Assembly: GCF_036711975.1 (NCBI RefSeq)
Contig: NC_091973.1
Span: 15,810,001-15,874,000, forward strand
Length of the DNA: 64,000 nt
Reading direction: 5' to 3'
Source of the DNA: Onthophagus taurus
Taxonomy: Eukaryota; Arthropoda; Insecta; Coleoptera; Scarabaeidae
A program made the translations under genes and the position numbers. This document shows positions 61,411-64,000 of the stretch, one piece after another. The first letter of the stretch is position 1; every line of letters starts with the position of its first letter. The notes beneath the pieces are model-generated. The model was given only the letters and a program-made list of their open reading frames with translations. It ran no database searches and had not been told where the DNA came from.

Positions 61411-62089
61411 AGTACAATCTTTAATTACCTTATTTGTTTTTATTGTGTTATAATTCCTCTGTTCTTCTTTTTTGTTTACTGATCTTGTGGTTTCGGATCC
61501 ATCTGTCTCGAACCGACGTTTTGTCAAACGTCGGTTCGTGTATTTTCCCTTTCTCATCTCCTCGATACAATCATTTTCTTCCGTTCCATTCATCTCTTTT
61601 AGTTGGTTTCTTGAATTTTCCGTTAGAATGCAAATTTCAATAGCCTTATCCAAGTTGAAATCATCTTTTTGTAATAATTTTTCCCTTGTTGAATCATCTT
61701 TGATACCAACAATCAACATTAATTTAACCATTTCTTCTTTTATATCCCCAAATTCACATTGATTTCCTTGATTTTTTAAATTAGTTGCATATTCATCTAT
61801 TGTAGCCATCTCCTGTCTTGACGTTATGAATTTGTAACGTTCATAGGTTAGGTTTTTCTTAGGTACGAAATAACTTTCAAATTTTTGTTTTAATACTTCG
61901 ATCTTGTTTTCTTCTTCTTTGTTAAATGTGAAAGTATTATAAATCTATCTCTTCATGACCCATAAGATGAAGTAACTGCGCACATTGTACTTTTTCTTTC
62001 TTTTTTCCTATTTCCGCCGCTATCGTGTAGATTTCATAAATCTGTTTCCACCTTTTCCAATTTATTGCTAAATTTCCATTGAAATCCAT
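61411..62089 (-). pseudogene. Gypsy-Y gag, main part
   Basis: The minus strand starts MDFNGNLAINWKRWKQIYEI at 62089. A frameshift near 61945 leads to KIEVLKQKFESYFVPKKNLT, then YATNLKNQGNQCEFGDIKEE and DDSTREKLLQKDDFNLDKAI. This is the pattern of gypsy gag proteins of the K02A2.6-like kind. The frame ends at the copia insertion; the zinc knuckle follows at 52691-52800. Gag would form the particle and bind RNA. Confidence 0.82.
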
Positions 62090-62293
62090 TGTCTGTATTG
62101 GCTTATTTGTATCTATTTTTCTTTATTCTTCTTTTATTTGTTAATTTCTACTGCGCCATGTTATATTATGTTAAAGAAACAACGCTTGAGCGTGAACTGG
62201 CTTTATTCAGTCTTTTGTGTGAATCGTTTTCATTGAGTAATCTAAGTTGCCTAACTATAACTTATTTAAATAAACTAAACTAAATTCATTACA
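62090..62293 (-). repeat. Gypsy-Y leader, primer-binding site and 5' LTR
   Basis: The primer-binding site TGGCGCAGTAG (minus strand, complement of 62148-62158) lies directly inside the LTR (62159-62293). The LTR shares about 94 bases (from CTTTATTCAGTC to CATTACA) with 51735-51828. Confidence 0.7.
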
Positions 62294-62440
62294 ATTCAAT
62301 ATATACTTTTTCATACCTTCGTTAGTTAAATGCTGGGCAGCTCCAGAATCCAAAATAAACTCCTCCAAATTAATCAATTTATCTTCATTCTTCACTAACA
62401 AATTTGCCAATAAGGGTGGGGTCTCCTTATATTAAAATAC
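62294..62440 (-). pseudogene. Copia protease fragment
   Basis: The minus strand reads LLVKNEDKLINLEEFILDSG, then AAQHLTNEGMKKYI: the copia protease motif ILDSGAxxHLT. It is cut by the gypsy-Y LTR at 62293. It is a different copia from the one at 52801-61410. Confidence 0.75.
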
Positions 62441-62943
62441 TGATTTAAAAGTTTTCTACATAATAGTTTATTCAACTACATACGTCGACTGTCTTACATA
62501 TTCTATCTGTTATTACTTAATACTAACTGACATACTCCCACTACATGCCATTATTGCCATTGCTACAAAACATATTTATCTTTCCGTTGACATTAATTCA
62601 AAAATAATATTATGGCCCATAAACATAACATAACATTAAAAGTTGAATAGAGAATGGCGAGGACAACGCATATAGAATTCGTTTTTGCTATAAACACATG
62701 CAAAATTGTACGGTAAAATTAAGTTTTATTTGTTATTTCTTATTCATAAAACTGAAAACTAAACAAAAACAAACATAAAAAACATGGAGTAACATAGAAT
62801 ATAAATTTAAGGTTACAATAAAATTATGCTGATGGCCCATCCATTACAGAACCATCGTACGGAATAAATGTATATCATCAAGTTGATTTGTAACAAGTTA
62901 TATAGCACACTGTCTTTGGTGAAACTCAACATATTATTATTAA
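62441..62943. other. Unassigned; possible copia LTR at about 62405-62556
   Basis: On the minus strand, GGGAGTATGTCAGTTAGTAT and later TTGAATAAACTATTATG look like the front and poly(A) signal of a copia LTR. No second copy or clear ends are visible. The rest of the stretch shows nothing I recognise. Confidence 0.3.
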
Positions 62944-63560
62944 GTGAAAAACATGTTTAATAAAAACATGTTAAAACTATGTTTACAAACAATATTCTAC
63001 CTCAAAAGGACATTCACATTACTTGTGATATCACCAAAGACTGCAATAAATATGCCACCACATCAAATTACCTTCCAAGATAATGAAAAACCAATCTTAA
63101 CACATAAATTTAATGTTGAGGATAATCCTGATCGCTTAATGTTTAAGTCTATTTCTTCGTGTATGTGCCATAAAGAATTCAGCGATCGCAACTCTAGAGA
63201 ATGATATCAATTTAGAAAATGTATCACTAAATGGTATTAAGAATACTGATGTTCATACAATTAAGTCTAACTGTTCAAGTAAACCACAAGATAAGAACAT
63301 AAATTTATATTGTTCAGTCTGCAATTTTATCTCAAACATCTCTCTCTGGTTTAATGGTTCATTCTAAAATGATTCATTACGATGTTAATCCCTTTAAATG
63401 CACCTCTTGCGATGACGAATATCCAACTTATATTCAGTTACGAAAACATTTAGAGGAGCACCTTGAATCAAATAATAAAATTTATTGCCGACGATGTTCA
63501 AATTCAATTACTATTGAAGAGGTTATGTTTCATCAAAATTTATGTAAAAAGTATCTATTG
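62944..63560 (+). pseudogene. C2H2 zinc-finger gene fragment, broken
   Basis: Zinc-finger pieces occur in shifting frames: LYCSVCNFISN, then GLMVHSKMIHYDVNPFKC, FKCTSCDDEYPTYIQLRKHL and IYCRRCSNSITIEEVMFHQN. Spacing fits tandem C2H2 fingers (Cys-x2-Cys, His-x3/4-His). An upstream frame (62944-63204) ends SSCMCHKEFSDRN. Stops at 63204 and frameshifts near 63350 break it. It may be an exon or pseudogene of a host zinc-finger gene; nothing here ties it to a mobile element. Confidence 0.5.
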
Positions 63561-63714
63561 TATGCGTGTATACAATGTTAGCATTTCTTTTCTTAACGAC
63601 GCCACAAAATCCTTTGATAGAGCCCACCATAGATGGAACTCCATCTGTACAAGTTCCTACGCAGCAGTTCCACGACAAGTTTAATTCTTCTAAATATGAA
63701 TTGATGCTGTACAT
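63561..63714 (-). pseudogene. hAT/ZBED5-like transposase fragment
   Basis: The minus strand reads LEELNLSWNCCVGTCTDGVP, then SMVGSIKGFCGVVKKRNANI and VYTH. This matches the block CVGxCTDGAPAMVGxxKGF...HCxxHR of hAT-derived ZBED5-like proteins, which holds a catalytic Asp in TDG. Only about 50 codons remain. Confidence 0.75.
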
Positions 63715-64000
63715 ATATATACATATATCTTATTATGTTGTTATTATCATTTCTTTCCATTTCAGAATCATCCTCAGGAACATCTATAGTATGAAAACGA
63801 AAAAGTCTGAATCAACTATAAATTTGAACAAAATCAAAAATTCTAATAAACACATGTTATCTTATATTTTAGGTTAGGTTGTAGGAAATAACAATCTTAT
63901 AATAAAATGAACTTACGTCACACTGAATAAACAACCCTGGTATCAATTTTAACGTTCCAATTTCATTAGCGTGTTAGAAATAACATGAATAATATTAAAA
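63715..64000. other. Unassigned right edge
   Basis: No feature was recognised. AGGTTAGGTT near 63873 is a short motif frequent in insect DNA. Confidence 0.3.

Larger units (their letters stand above)
51663..62293 (-). mobile_element. Gypsy-Y, internally deleted, split by a copia element
   Basis: LTR-like ends lie at 51663-51828 and 62159-62293, with TG...CA ends and about 94 nearly identical shared bases. The primer-binding site TGGCGCAGTAG adjoins the right LTR on the minus strand. Gag is followed directly by integrase: protease, RT and RNase H are missing. A copia element with its own target duplication (52801-61410) interrupts gag. Clear target duplications of gypsy-Y itself were not found. 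Confidence 0.75.

Overview
This window is eukaryotic and looks like an arthropod, most likely insect, chromosome. It is AT-rich and consists almost entirely of transposable elements. The families are those typical of insect genomes: two BEL/Pao elements, Ty3/gypsy, Ty1/copia, I-clade and Jockey/CR1-like LINEs, Penelope-like elements (PLEs), P elements with a THAP domain, mariner, piggyBac and Harbinger MITEs, and a tRNA-derived SINE. I found no complete host gene. The only candidates not clearly mobile are a broken C2H2 zinc-finger fragment near the right edge and a few unrecognised short frames. There are no bacterial signals (operons, Shine-Dalgarno sites, CRISPR).

Regions 1-17,800 hold older, broken elements side by side: a gypsy integrase fragment cut by a SINE (1-938), a coiled-coil gag fragment (1150-1871), a minus-strand Jockey/CR1-like LINE (2043-5050), a copia RNase H scrap, a gypsy-integrase/PLE chimera (6155-6720), a dead mariner (about 6913-8190), a full-length but decayed I-clade LINE with a 10-bp target duplication (8249-13570), a piggyBac MITE flanked by TTAA (13853-14038), a Mag-like gypsy gag-pro-RT (14824-16626) with a Harbinger-type MITE in its presumed LTR (16793-17341), and a perfect 44-bp-arm palindrome (17477-17571).

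Region 17,799-50,074 is one old minus-strand P element stretched over 32 kb by later insertions. Its two 24-bp terminal repeats are at 17799 and 50074 and its exons are scattered between them. A gypsy element (18792-30533) interrupts the transposase and itself holds a complete BEL element with an intact 1686-codon frame (21001-27410). A head-to-head pair of nearly identical PLEs (32376-36824) sits in intron 3. A second BEL family (37438-49849) sits upstream of the first exon and contains another copy of itself in opposite orientation (40960-47162) with an intact 1693-codon frame.

Region 50,083-64,000 holds a PLE scrap with an 80-bp tandem array, then a deleted gypsy (51663-62293) interrupted by a copia element (52801-61410). 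The right LTR of that copia was hit by a nearly intact P element (56399-61340) with a perfect 8-bp target duplication; the other copia LTR preserves the empty site. The P element's introns hold a mariner-like MITE and an 84-bp-arm perfect palindrome. Copia protease, zinc-finger and hAT/ZBED-like fragments finish the window.

The pieces do not form a pathway. They record successive insertions, and target duplications and empty sites let the order be read. Items most worth following up are the two intact BEL polyproteins, the near-intact P element, the hammerhead ribozyme motifs in the PLE pair, a small predicted acylated membrane protein encoded upstream of a gypsy gag, and the long perfect palindromes.
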